DNA of 64,000 bases, taken from assembly GCF_041146795.1 (NCBI RefSeq), contig NC_135169.1, positions 15,600,352 to 15,664,351 of the forward strand, written 5' to 3'. A program made the position numbers and the translations under genes. Positions 1 through 12,824 of this stretch are shown in pieces; within the stretch, counting starts at the first letter, position 1, and each line of letters begins with the position of its first letter. The notes beneath the pieces are model-generated. The model worked only from the letters and a program-made list of their open reading frames with translations, had not been told where the DNA came from and searched no databases. Source of the DNA: Maylandia zebra. Lineage: Eukaryota > Chordata > Actinopteri > Cichliformes > Cichlidae.

Positions 1-269
1 CTTCCAGCCTTATTTATTATTTATTATATGTACACATGCCCTTGTACACCCACACAATGCTTCCTGTAACTCACAAATTGTGTATATAGTGTTCTTATAT
101 TGTTCTTCCTTTTTTGTATATTGTTTTCTTTGTGCACCTCTGTTGTGCTACCTAATTTTGCTGTTTAAGCAACTGTTCAATAACAATTCAAAAGTTCAAA
201 GTTCTAATGTAATTATGATAATTCTGATGAATAAGAGTAAATCCTAAGTTTTGCAAAAGCTTAAGTTTT

Positions 270-905
270 GCCAGATTTGCAGAGTAACTTTACCAACAGC
301 TACATACGTATGTACAAACTTGCTCAGTCAGACACCCACAGACGGTGGAGTTTTAAGAAGTCTGCAGTGGTTGTGGCATTTTCCGGTTGCACTAAACAAT
401 TTGTTCATTCTCCTCATCACCTGCAGCAATGTCAGCAGTAAACACTAGATGGCAGCATAGGAGAAGCTTCTTCACTATGGTCTGTGGTCATCAACTGAAC
501 TGGAATTTTTATTTGTTAATTACCCACTCAAACACATATTTTGAGCTAAAACCACTTTGTTTATGAATGGATAATACAATTCTTCTAGCACAAACTGGAT
601 TTATTTTATTATAGGTGCAAATCCAGAACAAAGCAGAGTTGCACTCCTGTTAATACAATGTTTATAATCAAACATTAAGTTTGAAGTAACTACAACATTC
701 TTAAATACAACTTTTTATTTTATGCTCACTGAAATCATTCACAGACCCTGACTTGTTCAGTTTTCTTTTTAAGCATGTGCACACAAATGTTTCTATCCCA
801 TCATGCTTTGCAGGAATGTCTGTTTTTAGTATAAGCAGTCTTAAAAAAGTCCCCTGAGGGTTGTACTTTAGTGGAGCCAGGTACAGTGTCAGTACATCAA
901 AGTAG
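270..905 (+). repeat. Flanking duplication, copy A
   Basis: This stretch is recognisably the same sequence as the outer pieces of 19640..22236, in the same orientation. Shared blocks include the run around CAGACACCCACAGACGG, the block starting CAGCAATGTCAGCAGTAAAC, the block CACAAACTGGATTTATTTTA and the block CATGCTTTGCAGGAATGTCT. The copies are clearly diverged by substitutions and small indels, so the duplication is much older than the inverted repeat between them. No gene was recognised in it. Positions 1-269 are AT-rich and may be the tail of a retroposon, but I could not assign a family. Confidence 0.75.
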
Positions 906-1124
906 TACGTGTCTTCAGAGACAGCTCAAACTTGATATCGTGATACTCAGCTATGCCTTTATGCTGGTATGCAGGGCCTCAATAGGGGATGTATGGTGAG
1001 GCTCTTAATATGCCTCTCTATCTCTCCTTGTAGCTGGCACTTATATACTTTTTGACCTCAGAAAACAGAACTTATGTCTAAATAATAATTATAATATCCA
1101 CATTTTAAGATTGAATTCATTATT

Positions 1125-1262
1125 TTGATTTGATTTGATATACCTTTATTAGTCCCACAAGGGGAAATTTCATAATTTCATAAGGCTGCTGACCTATTGC
1201 ACGCAATGGCGGCGCCATCTTACCCTCCAACCATACATATATGACACAAAACATCACATGGG
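1125..1262 (-). repeat. Retroposon 3' tail
   Basis: Read on the minus strand this ends in a block containing CCCCTTGTGGGACTAATAAAG followed by short TCAAAT-type tail repeats. That is the form of a teleost non-LTR retroposon 3' end. The body upstream on the minus strand (about 1263-1740) shows no recognisable reverse transcriptase, so this is a 5'-truncated or old copy. Confidence 0.5.
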
Positions 1263-1739
1263 GAAGACAGGTCAGAGAGGTATAACAATGGAAAATGCAC
1301 CACATGAGGAAAGAGAAGGAGAAAAAAATAACTCCCCCCAGACTGAGCTCCAACAGGGAGATCAGTTTGAGAACAGAAAAAAAACACCTCTGCACATAGC
1401 ACATGAAAAAACTCTTAATACACCAAAGAAACACATGACAAGCAACAGGGGAGGGTAAAGGGTGAGAGACAGCCGATTTAGACAATACATCCAGGCCTGC
1501 AGCCTGTGCGCTGGTCTCCTTGATCCACCGTCAGCATCGGAAGGGTCAGCGTCGAAGGCGTTTGGAAAGGGAGGGGGGATGAGTGTGTGCATATCAGTGT
1601 ATATGTATGTGTGTGTGTGTCCAGAGTTCAGCTGAGACAGTGTCCTTTGCCCTGCTAGGCTAAGTAAACAGTCTTCCAGCCAACCCAGGTGGCCTTGCAT
1701 GGAATGGGAAGAACAGTCTAAACACAGTCGTTATCAGGG

Positions 1740-2420
1740 TCTTTTTTTGTTCGGCTCCAGCCTTGAGGCCGCAGCTGGCGCCAAAGGGGGTATCTGCATG
1801 AAGTGATGGTGGTTTTTACTTTAGTGCGAACAGCTCATATGAATTTCAAAGCTGTTCTAACAGTCCAACACTGGTCTCTCAATCTCCGGTTGGAGAGCCG
1901 CGAGCTTTCTATGATGTTATCCAAACTTATGTTCCGTGATGTTGTCATTCTTTTTGCTCAAAGAGCAGGTTCTGAGAACTCACGACCGCAGTGCACTTCC
2001 CCAAGATGTGATCGAATTTGCGCTCAAAGGTGTTATTTGAGCTAGCCCCTCCAGATGTAATCCAGTTTTTCACTCAGAGGTCTTGTTCTGAGTATTCACG
2101 GCAGCCGTGCGTTCTCCAAGATCTTCCCCGTGCTGCACTCAATGAGCCCATTTTGAGAAACTCACGCCTCGTCCCATCATTTCAATCCCAGCGGGCAGCC
2201 TTGTGGGGGTTTGAACAGCTGGTTCCGCTTCCTTCATTCTTCGATAAGCCAGGGCCAAGCCAGCTCCGGTCAGCAAGAACCCTGTTACCACGGTTCAGAA
2301 TAGGTAGATATCTTCAGCATTCAGGCTCACCCGAGCCCAGACTTCTCGTTGAGAAAGGGGTGTCAATTGCATTCAGAGACCAGTTGATCAAATCCATAAT
2401 TCTCTTTTAGGTTTTAGAGA
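1740..2420. other. GC-richer unassigned block
   Basis: This block is richer in GC than its surroundings and contains internally similar phrases, such as CAGGTTCTGAGAACTCACG near 1963 and TCTTGTTCTGAGTATTCACG near 2081, so it holds a diverged internal repeat. A 130-codon open frame at 2018..2410 runs through it, but its translation has no motif I recognise and follows the repeat. It is probably a dispersed repeat rather than a gene. Confidence 0.35.
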
Positions 2421-2987
2421 ACAGACTGTGAGAGAGTGTTCCAGGGAAAAGTAATACAAAAAACACAAGACTAGACAAGGACATAAGAGGCTAAGCAGGG
2501 AAGCTACGGGAGAGGAGAAGAGGAGAAAAGTGCGACCGCCTTCGTCAAGAGCAAGAGCAGAGATTATTTTCTTTACTTACTTTCAACACACTAAGGCACA
2601 TATTACATACTGCCTTTCGGGTTCACATAGTTGTGTGATATTTGGCTTAAAGTTTCATAAAACAGTTTATTCTGTCCCCTGCATGTGTGGTTCTGGTACA
2701 CGAAGTGACAGATAGCTAAACATATGCAGGCACTGAAAATGTTGAATGATGAGTCAGACGTGAAATAAAGTTGAGGGCTGTTTACTTGTTTGTCTTCACC
2801 AATGTATATCTTACAGTGCTTTCCCAGAACTTGTGAAACTACAAAAAAGAAATATGCTCAACAAAAATAAAGAATTAAGCATTTGCATAATGTACATATA
2901 GGCATGTATATACAAATACTTTTGATTTTACCTCTATATTTCACCTTTAAAATATGTTTTTCTTGCCTTGTTTGATATCATTATTTT
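2421..2987. other. AT-rich intergenic DNA
   Basis: I see no gene, RNA or transposon end here. It ends exactly where the inverted repeat begins. The sequence just outside the left arm does not resemble the sequence just outside the right arm. Confidence 0.6.
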
Positions 2988-3229
2988 TATGGAGTTAAAT
3001 CAGGGCCATAATGTTTGTGTAGTTAAAAGAAAAATTTTAAATCGAAAATATGTAAACTGAAAGCAAAAGTCACATTTTTAGAGTGAACTTTGAAAAAGAA
3101 AGAGTTGGATTTAAAATGAAATCAAACGTTTTGAATATTTGTATTAACTGAAAACCCAATGGTTCTTTTATCTATAATTTCTCTGAGTAAACTTTATTTA
3201 AAAAGTTTCAGTAATCTTCTTTTCATTAT

Positions 3230-3400
3230 TATTATTTTTAAAAAATCTATTCAGTCTCAGATTACATTTTATCAGATTCAGATCTTTTAAATTAATGTAC
3301 AAAAAAAATTCTTCAGGTTCGGATTTTTCTCTCAGCTTCAATTTTTTTTTTTCACTTTCAGATCTCTATTTTTCAGTTACAGACTTTTGGCCCTGTTCTG
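3230..3400. repeat. Degenerate CAGATC/TTCAG repeat, left arm
   Basis: There are loosely spaced repeats of TTCAG and CAGATC phrases (for example TCAGATTCAGATC) separated by T-runs, with a poorly kept period of roughly 20-30 bases. The mirror copy is at about 16615..16785. This is probably the subterminal zone of an old transposon. Confidence 0.4.
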
Positions 3401-4115
3401 GCCTGGTGGGCGTGGCTACACAGAGAGGGGCGGGGAATCATGAGTGACAGCAGACCGCTGCAGGCTCAAGATGGTCCATTTTTCATGTTGCCTTCAGGAA
3501 ACCTGGGAATGAACATAATTTATCAAACACCTCCTGCACTGTATTATTTGATAATGTTTAGAAAACATGTCATGCATAACTGCTAAAACTCAGTTACTAA
3601 AGCTCTTTCAAGCAGTAATGTGTACAAATTACGCTGTAACTGATCAATTATGAGACGTTTTCCCACTTACATATCCTCACTACGTGAGAAGTGGTCATTT
3701 CCCATGCTCTCAAAGTAGCGCGCATTGTATCGGGTGGGGGCAAAAAACCCTCTGGACACCCAGGAGGCATCATAGTCAGATACCCAAAGCACCGTAAAAG
3801 GGGTCAATCAGCATTCTCCAGAGGTTGGCTGGCCTCTGCCTTAGATATAAGGGGAGGAGCAGGTGGTCAGAGTAGAGCAGCTACTCCTCTGCATCGAAAG
3901 GAGCCATTTATTGCCTCAGTTTCAGCTTCAGTTGTGTTAATTGTCTGAGAGTAAGGCTTAAATCTAAAAATATATTTAGAAAACACATCAAATATAGCAT
4001 GCTCAATCGTAGCTAAGTCCATGTGCAAAACATATTTAAAGTCACCAAGTACAGTGCAGGTGTCGTGTGCGTCTCCTCTGCAGGGAGAGTTCAGGTCCAG
4101 GATCAAACAGGGACA

Positions 4116-4406
4116 TCAGGAACAGAAGCAGCTCCATTGATCCGACTCCTCTGATGGCTGATCGATCAGTTCATAGATCCTCTGAACTGTGACGGAGGTC
4201 TCACTCTGGAGGAAGCTCTCAGCACTTTCCAGCAGCTCCTCCATCATGGAGGACGTTCCCTCACTGTAACAGGTGGAGGAGAGAGGAGAGGAAGCACAGG
4301 TGGATCCTCTGAGGAAGAGGAGCGTTCCTACAAACCAGAGGGGCGTGGCCTTCAGTGGTAGTAATAAAGGAACAGTCCACATGTTCCACTTTGAAGGCTC
4401 CAACAA
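4116..4406 (-). CDS. Small unidentified ORF, left-arm copy
   Basis: This 96-codon frame is duplicated at 15609..15899. The translation starts MLEPSKWNMWTV, then has a hydrophobic leader-like stretch (about residues 10-36) ending near cysteines, then an acidic, helix-prone tail containing MEELLESAESFLQS and ending WSCFCS. I do not recognise the family. It could be a decayed exon of a secreted protein, or it could be chance coding in a repeat. The left copy encodes EESDQ where the right encodes EELDQ, a single-base difference. No TATA box or splice evidence could be tied to it. Confidence 0.25.
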   Translation of the reverse strand: MLEPSKWNMWTVPLLLPLKATPLWFVGTLLFLRGSTCASSPLSSTCYSEGTSSMMEELLESAESFLQSETSVTVQRIYELIDQPSEESDQWSCFCS

Positions 4407-4488
4407 AGCAGACCTGTGATCACTTTGACTCAGTATGATGAATTCTTTGGATTTGTCTTTGTTTCTCTGGCTTTTCTTGTGTGTCTGT

Positions 4489-5614
4489 AGCTGTGTCCCA
4501 AAACGTCGGCCGCATCCTTCGGAGGACCCAGCCTTCCTAGCCTACGTGGGCCGGGTCCTGCAAAGACCGAGAAGGCCAGAAGTGCGAGGCTGTGAAATGG
4601 GACGGTCTAGCCTTCAGATCTGTGTCTCCGCTGTGTGGGTGGAGTTTAATAAACTCGCCGTCTGCTCCTTGCTATCTAAAATATTACAGGACACTGGAGT
4701 AAACTCTCGACCGTCTCACACTTCTGTTTAATCAGTTTTCTGTTTGACGTTTATTCAGCTGTGTGAAAATCCCGCAGGAACCCACCGATGAATTAATAAA
4801 GTTGCATTTAATCTAATAATCTAATAACTTTGATCTCAGCCAAACCGATTTACTCCGGAACAAATGAAACACAGAAAAAAGGCAAACAATTACATTTTTA
4901 AGTTATCCGAGTGACTTATGGTAAATGGCCTGTACAGCGCTTTACTTGGTCCTAAGGACCCCAAAGCGCTTGACACATCCAGTCATCCACCCATCCACAC
5001 ACACATCCACACACTGGTGATGGCAGCTACAGTGTAGCCACAGCCGCCCTGGGGCGCACTGACAGAGGCTGCCGGACACTGGCGCCACCGGGCCCTCTGA
5101 CTTATATATCATGTTTAACCTGAGTAGCCAAAGAGCGGGGTCTGAAAACGATGAAGCCGGGAGTCCGCTGCTCTCGCCGGCTGGAGTGACCGTTGAACCC
5201 CCTGGCTTGCTATCGAGTGGGTGGGTAACAGACATCTCCGAAAACGTCGGCGCACTTTTGCAAATATGCGATGTCTTGATAAACCCAGCAGATATTTGAA
5301 GTTTACACAGCTACTTTCTCCCCTTAATATATGTTAAAAGTTTATTTTGTGGCCCAGAAAGATTAATAAGACTAATTTTAAAACTTAGTAGCAGCCGCCA
5401 TTGTTGGCAGCTGAAATTTGGCTGGGCCGCGCTATGAATTCTGGGATATGGTGGGCCACGCAGGACACACCCGACTCATCCTTCAAACTCAGGGGAATGA
5501 AGGACGCATTTGAAGGAGTCGAGGAATCGGGACAGCCTTCGTCGCCTGGCTGTGACATCATCGGCCTTCAAATGCGGCCTCCGGAGGATGCAGCCGACGT
5601 TTTGGGACGCAGCT
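4489..5614 (+). mobile_element. TIR-bounded non-autonomous DNA element, left arm
   Basis: The ends are inverted repeats of about 36 bp. The left end reads AGCTGTGTCCCAAAACGTCG and continues to 4525. The reverse complement of 5579..5614 reads AGCTGCGTCCCAAAACGTCG and continues in parallel. The flanks TGTGTCTG (4480-4487) and TGTGTGTG (5615-5622) match at 7 of 8 bases, which would fit an 8-bp target duplication of hAT type, but the site is low complexity. The interior encodes no transposase. It contains a SINE-like tail at 4917..5098. A diverged relative lies at 19785..20215. Confidence 0.75.
4917..5098 (-). repeat. SINE-like 3' segment, left arm
   Basis: This segment contains the AAAGCGCTT phrase, the block CACACTGGTGATGGCAGC and the CTGGGGCGCACTGACAGAGG block. 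The same arrangement appears in the complete SINE at 31171..31475. It lies inside the TIR element. The mirror copy is at 14917..15098. Confidence 0.55.
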
Positions 5615-5622
5615 TGTGTGTG

Positions 5623-7190
5623 TTTGTTGGACAGAGTCATGTGACCTCCCAGGGACTACACATGGAAACGAGCAGTTTAGCTCAAATCTGGCAGGTTTCC
5701 ATCGTCTGTTTTTGTCCTGATGTCCATGAACATGAACACTGTCCCTGTCAAACACGTCCAGATAATCTGATCCAGTGTTGTTCTTCTTCTGTGGTGTTTG
5801 TGATGGAGCAGCAGCTGCTGATCCTGATGTCCTCCACCAAGGGGGCAGGAAATTCAGCTGACTGTCATCATTTATTAAAAAGATGTAACAATGTGACATA
5901 ATGCAATATAATAGTGTCAGTTACACATTGTGGGTTGCACTGTGTCCAGAATGGACATTACCTCCTGCCTAATGGAAGCTGTCAGCCATCCTGCAACCAT
6001 GAATTAGATAAGCAGAAGTGAAGGGATTGTTAACAACAATTTAATAATAAAATCTAATGTGATAGTTGCACTTTATTAGCTCCCCACAATCGTATGAATA
6101 ATAACCATGAATGCATTGCATGCTCATAGCAAGTTCTTTAGGTTTAAAGTGAGATCCTGCTTTAAAGGGCGCTTCATCTGCTGGGAATGACATGTTTCTT
6201 CTAGTATGTAAGGCTCAGCCCATCTTACTGGGACTTACTTTTGTAGATCCACATGCTCTAAACCTGGTGCTCCATGATTGGTGCAGAAGCTTTAAGCTAC
6301 TATTAACAAATAATAACCATGGACTTAGTTGTTACTACAATAACTTATCATTGAGCAACTTGTATATTTAATTTTACTTGTAAAACTATGCAAGTAGAAT
6401 TCAATGGGGCACAGTGAGCTGGCACAGGCCCACTCTGTGACACTCAGAGGTTTGTGGATATCATACTGAGAGTATTGGACACAGTGCAGCCAGCTTGCAG
6501 CCACTTTCCCACCACTTTAGCACAATGTTTACATGAGACTCAGCCACACTAATGTTCCTGGGCAGACATGTGGTGCAGCATGGCTGATGGCACTGTACCT
6601 GCAGCTGTCATGGACAAGAACCACTCAATACCTCACCCAAGCCAAGCCTGTGCTGATGTTGTGATCTGAGACCGAGACACTAACCCAGGATCATGATATG
6701 ATGTTGTGAGAGTTTCACTAAGAATTAGCTCTGATTACAAGATTTCAATCTATCGTAACTCTAGTTTGTATTTACTTCAGTTTGTTCATCTTCGAGCTGT
6801 GTGCAGCTGAGGACAGTCTTATTATTACCAGGTAGGATATGTAACAGCCACAGTCTGTAGAGATGATGTCACCATGGAGTGGTGTCTCCTTTCCAGTGAT
6901 GTCACTGGAGCTGCCAATATGTGCTCCAGCCAAAGCTACACCAGAGGGTTGTGCTGTGTAACAGGTTGGTGCAGGTGGTGTTATCTACATTTGAACATTA
7001 GGCAACCGTCTCATGAAGACACTTTATATTGTTCACTAAAGACCAACAATAACAGAGACAAAGGGAGAGCAGCAGAACTAGTGCTAACAATTACAGTTTT
7101 TCTCAGCTGCCTTGGTGCATTTCTCACAACAGAATTAAACTTTGCACAATAGTTAGTTCAACCTCCACAACATGTAGTCGTTTTGGCACA
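5623..7190. other. Arm interior without recognised genes
   Basis: The frames at 5401..5901 and 6874..7152 are not supported by any recognisable motif, and both are duplicated in the other arm (mirror 12825..14392). I see no splice-consistent gene, RNA gene or transposon end. Confidence 0.5.
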
Positions 7191-7206
7191 AGCTTGTGGC
7201 GGCAAG

Positions 7207-7207
<1 letters not shown>

Positions 7208-7302
<95 letters not shown>
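7208..7302. repeat. (ATCT)n microsatellite, left arm
   Basis: A pure tetranucleotide run that directly follows the stop codon of the LINE reverse transcriptase on the minus strand. It is therefore probably the amplified 3' tail of that LINE. It is one unit shorter than the mirror run. Confidence 0.95.
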
Positions 7303-8565
7303 GCGAGGGGGAAGAAACTGTTCCTGTGTCGGGTGGTCCTCGTCTGCAGGCTTCTGTAGTGTCTGCCAGAGGGCAGCAGCTCAAAAAGTCTGTGTGCAGG
7401 GTGTGAGGGGTCTGCGATGATTTTTCCCTGCCTGGTTCTTGAGAGGTACAGATCCTGGATGGGGGGCGCTGATGATCCTTTCTGCTGCCCGTGCAGTCTG
7501 CTCCTGTCCTGTTTAGTGGCTGCTCCATACCACACTGTGATGGAGGAGCACAGGACAGACTCAATGACCGCAGTGTAGAACTGGATCAGCAGCTCCTGTG
7601 GAAGACTGTACTTCCCCAGTTGTCTCAGGAAGTACATCCTCTGCTGGGTCTTTTTGAGGATGGAGTTGATGTTGGTCTCCCACTTCAGGTCCTGTGAGAT
7701 GGTTGTACCCAGGAACTTGAAGGTCTTCACAGTTGACACAGGGCTGTCTGATATGGTGAGGGGGAGCAGAGTTGAGGGATGTCTCCTGAAGTCCACTGTC
7801 ATCTCTACAGTCTTAAGAGTGTTCAGCTCCAGATTGTGCTGACTGCACCAGAGTGCCAGCCGCTCAACTTCCTGCCGGTATGCAGACTCATCACCATCTT
7901 GAATGAGGCCAATGACAGTGGTGTCATCTGCAAACTTTAGGAGTTTGACAGCTGAGTTCTTGGAGGTGCAGTCGTTAGTGTAGAGGGAGAACAGTAGTGG
8001 TGAGAGGACACATCCTTGAGGGGCACCAATACTGAGGGACCGGGTTTCAGAGGTGATCTCCCCCAGCCTCACTTGTTGCTTTCTGTCTGTCAGGAAGCTG
8101 GTGATCCACTGACAGGTAGCTGGTGACACGCTGAGCTGGGAGAGTTTGGAGGAAAGAAGTTCAGGCACAATGGTGTTAAAAGTCGAACTAAAGTCCACAA
8201 ACAGGACCCTGGCATAAGTTCCCGGGCGGTCAAGGTGTTGCAGGATGTAATGCAGCCCCATGTTCACTGCATCATCCACTGACCTGTTTGCCCGGTAGGC
8301 AAACTGCAGAGGGTCCAGCTGGTGGCCTGTAATGTCTTTCAGATGGGCTAACACCAGTCGTTCGAAGGATTTCATGACCACAGACGTCAAGGCGACAGGT
8401 CTGTAGTCATTCAGTCCTGTGATGGTGGGTTTCTTGGGAACAGGGATGATGGTGGAGCGTTTGAAGCAGGAGGGAACTTCACACAGCTCCAGGGATCTGT
8501 TGAAGATGCGAGTAAAGATGGGAGCCAGCTGTTCAGCACAGGTTTTGAGGCAGGAGGGTGAGACA
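7299..8565 (-). mobile_element. LINE reverse transcriptase fragment, left arm
   Basis: This is the C-terminal part of a non-LTR retrotransposon polymerase, of the CR1/L2/Rex1-like kind. Visible reverse transcriptase blocks, in order, are [18 protein letters not shown] (catalytic Asp), [13 protein letters not shown], the catalytic FADDT and FKFLGTTIS. The frame is open from the LTR junction at 8565 to the stop next to the ATCT run. The N-terminal part and the endonuclease are missing because a retroviral LTR (8566..9132) interrupts the element. The true protein start is lost. It is not a host gene. Confidence 0.9.
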
Positions 8566-9132
8566 TGTTAAGGTTCAAAATTATTGGGTATGGAGACAAG
8601 AGAAAAACCACAATAACAACACTGGTCCGGTCGGGTTGAGTCAAACGATGATTTTAATGATCACACGCGTGGGAGATGGACACTGATGCAGACAGCCTCA
8701 GATCTCAAAATGGTGGAGCATTGCTCAAACTTTTATAGCCTCTGGTGCCTCCCCCTTATCATAAAAAGCCTAAACATTCACATGCTTTCTCTCACACAGC
8801 GCCTAAGCTACGACCTTGGCTCCCCGTTTATCTGCTCCTGCTGAGATGGGGCAGAAAACTCCAGCATATTCTGTTCTCTTCTAATCAGACAAATAAGGCG
8901 ATGACTTTTCTGCAAACAGTATTTCTTATAACTCAGCAGTATAATGCATCATAAAACAATATCATTCATTCACAATAAGTCAACAGTTTAATATAATGCA
9001 CATCAGTTTAACTAATGCAATAGTTATCAGCTTCTTCTAATTCAGGAGAATAATGCAAACTAAAACTACATAATAATTCACAATCTTTAATTAGGGGTAT
9101 AACATGGCATAAAATAATATTATAATCTAACA
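8566..9132 (-). mobile_element. Retroviral-type LTR, left arm
   Basis: On the minus strand this 567-bp unit starts TGTTAGATTATAATA and ends CCTTAACA, giving the TG...CA ends of an LTR with short inverted termini. A purine tract CAGGGGGAAT lies just before it, in the position of a polypurine tract, so this is a 3' LTR. A TATA-type box (GGCTATAAAAG) lies about 170 bp from the end. It is inserted in the LINE polymerase frame. Only one LTR of the pair is present in each arm. Confidence 0.75.
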
Positions 9133-9314
9133 ATTCCCCCTGATGAGGTCATTAGAATAATGACCTCACCAACACCCTTCAATTCAGTGTGGCCGGGTTC
9201 ATCTCTTCTCACTCCTGAGGTCCTTTGTCCCCCTGAGGGGCGAACCCTATGTGGGATGACCTCTGTGTTTGCGCAGTTCAGATGTAAGAAAAACTATTAT
9301 TCCAACAATAGCGG

Positions 9315-10696
9315 GTACAGATGACACTCCCCAGGTCTCCCACAACTTTTAGCCTTTATTTTATTGCTGCAGCTACCAGTGTCGTCCAGTTGGGTGATCC
9401 TCTGCTCTTCATTCTTCAACCTTAGGGGTTAGACAACCCTTCAGTCGTGGCACAGATCAGGGGATTATTCTGCCCCGATTTCAAACAACGATCTGTGTAT
9501 CCTCCAGAAAAAGGAACAGGAAGGTGCCCCCTTTTTTTTTCCAAACGCCTCTCGAACTTCGTTGGTCTGGTGTTCCCGGATTTCCGCCAAACCCTTCATG
9601 GTTATTGCTGTGTTTATGGGATCCATCCTTTTGTGGTGACTAGCTGGAGCCCAAACGCCATGACCCTTGGACCCAGTTGGTGTCTCGGCAGTCACTGTGT
9701 CTGTCTCTGCTGCGGAGGATCCTCGCATCTCTGTGACCTCGTCTGGTGTCTGTTCCTTTCCCTGTAAGAGACAGAAAACCAAAACACCTCTCTTCCTACC
9801 CCTAATAATCTAATGTTGTTATCTACTGACCTTCTAGTGATTCAGAATTGGTTTAAAACATTCAGAATGTCCCAGGGACTTATTCTAATCATATCTTATG
9901 TGTGTGTAAGCGTGTTTGCATTTAGCCCTCTGCACTCAAAGTCAATACCTGCAATATATCAGTCCGGACAATCACGCCGAACGAAGCTTATGACCTTCAA
10001 AAGGCCGAGTGCCAACTCGTTATAAGCACATTTGCAAGGTTTGTCTGAAAATGATTGAAACCCCTCTTTTTAACAAAAGACAAAGAAATTAACAAATCTT
10101 CTAAACGCTACTCAGTTAATTTCAATGAGTAATGATTAAACATGAAAGTGATGGTTTATGCTTTTTCACTGATTCTCTAAAAGGTCCGTCTTCTCGGACC
10201 GCTATTAGCTTAAGCTTTACCTGCATACTCTTCCTTTAATGTCACTATTTTCAACCTGTTAATTAGAGTACTTAAACCTGAAGTCGACTGCGTCCACAAC
10301 AAGTCAATACAGCTGTAAATGTGGCCAATTACCAATCAATAACAACAGATAACTCCTATTTTATGCATGGTTTTAATCAACCACTCACCCAGAGGATCTC
10401 CAATCCCAGGAAATTCCTTCTCCTCCTTTAATAAGTCTGTCACACCAACCCTTTTCCGCCCCGAAGATGTCCAATGCCATCCTAGTATGGACTGTCAAAA
10501 GTGGCTTTAACGCTGACTGTCCTGACAATCCATTTTATAACGTTTCCTGGTCAGATTTGCCAATCTCTGCACCAGGGTTCTAAACGTTTCGCCATTTTCA
10601 TTAGTTGTTATTTTTTATTTAGTTTCAACTCCAGATTTTCAATTTTTACCAGTTGTAATTAGTTTTTACCAATTCTTTGCTAGTTTAGTCTAGTTT
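9315..10696. other. Spacer between the palindrome arms
   Basis: This 1,382-bp stretch is unique within the window. A minus-strand frame 9465..9782 encodes 105 codons and its 5' end includes a splice-acceptor-like TCTCTTACAG, but the product is not recognisable. The left end adjoins the retroviral fragment in the left arm. The last 100 bases (from about 10590) are rich in TTAGTTTTTACC-like phrases typical of a dispersed AT-rich repeat. No transposase or replication gene is present. Confidence 0.6.
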
Positions 10697-10878
10697 CCGC
10701 TATTGTTGGAATAATAGTTTTTCTTACATCTGAACTGCGCAAACACAGAGGTCATCCCACATAGGGTTCGCCCCTCAGGGGGACAAAGGACCTCAGGAGT
10801 GAGAAGAGATGAACCCGGCCACACTGAATTGAAGGGTGTTGGTGAGGTCATTATTCTAATGACCTCATCAGGGGGAAT

Positions 10879-11445
10879 TGTTAGATTATAATATTATTTT
10901 ATGCCATGTTATACCCCTAATTAAAGATTGTGAATTATTATGTAGTTTTAGTTTGCATTATTCTCCTGAATTAGAAGAAGCTGATAACTATTGCATTAGT
11001 TAAACTGATGTGCATTATATTAAACTGTTGACTTATTGTGAATGAATGATATTGTTTTATGATGCATTATACTGCTGAGTTATAAGAAATACTGTTTGCA
11101 GAAAAGTCATCGCCTTATTTGTCTGATTAGAAGAGAACAGAATATGCTGGAGTTTTCTGCCCCATCTCAGCAGGAGCAGATAAACGGGGAGCCAAGGTCG
11201 TAGCTTAGGCGCTGTGTGAGAGAAAGCATGTGAATGTTTAGGCTTTTTATGATAAGGGGGAGGCACCAGAGGCTATAAAAGTTTGAGCAATGCTCCACCA
11301 TTTTGAGATCTGAGGCTGTCTGCATCAGTGTCCATCTCCCACGCGTGTGATCATTAAAATCATCGTTTGACTCAACCCGACCGGACCAGTGTTGTTATTG
11401 TGGTTTTTCTCTTGTCTCCATACCCAATAATTTTGAACCTTAACA
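10879..11445 (+). mobile_element. Retroviral-type LTR, right arm
   Basis: Mirror copy of 8566..9132. The purine tract CAGGGGGAAT is at 10869..10878, TGTTAG begins at 10879, the TATA box is near 11274, and the unit ends TTAACA at 11445, directly followed by LINE coding sequence. Internal viral sequence is represented only by the 180 bp between 10697 and 10878. Confidence 0.75.
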
Positions 11446-12808
<1,363 letters not shown>

Positions 12809-12824
12809 CTTGCCGCCACAAGCT

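Larger units (their letters stand above)
2988..9314 (+). repeat. Giant inverted repeat, left arm
   Basis: This 6,327-bp arm is the reverse complement of 10697..17027. Mirrored positions sum to 20015 in the outer part and to 20011 inside the tetranucleotide repeat, so the arms differ by one 4-bp unit in the microsatellite. At the outer edge, TATGG at 2988-2992 pairs with CCATA at 17023-17027, and the next base mismatches. At the inner edge, pairing stops after 9314/10697. Comparing the open frames of the two arms shows only three amino-acid changes (near 4147, 5234 and 5668), so identity is far above 99%. The arm holds a TIR element, a LINE fragment, an LTR and a small ORF. Confidence 0.97.

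Noticed and set aside
5401..5901. 166-codon frame in the arm and its mirror 14114..14614
   Set aside because: It spans the end of a TIR element and unique DNA. There is no motif, and the start lies in transposon sequence.
7194..7420. Open frames rich in SIYLSIYL, and their mirror at 12591..12832
   Set aside because: They are the translation of the ATCT/GATA microsatellite, whose period keeps frames open. Not genes.
9447..9782. Overlapping 105-106-codon frames on both strands in the spacer
   Set aside because: Neither has a recognisable domain. The minus frame begins at a splice-acceptor-like site but no partner exon was found, so it is not called as a gene.
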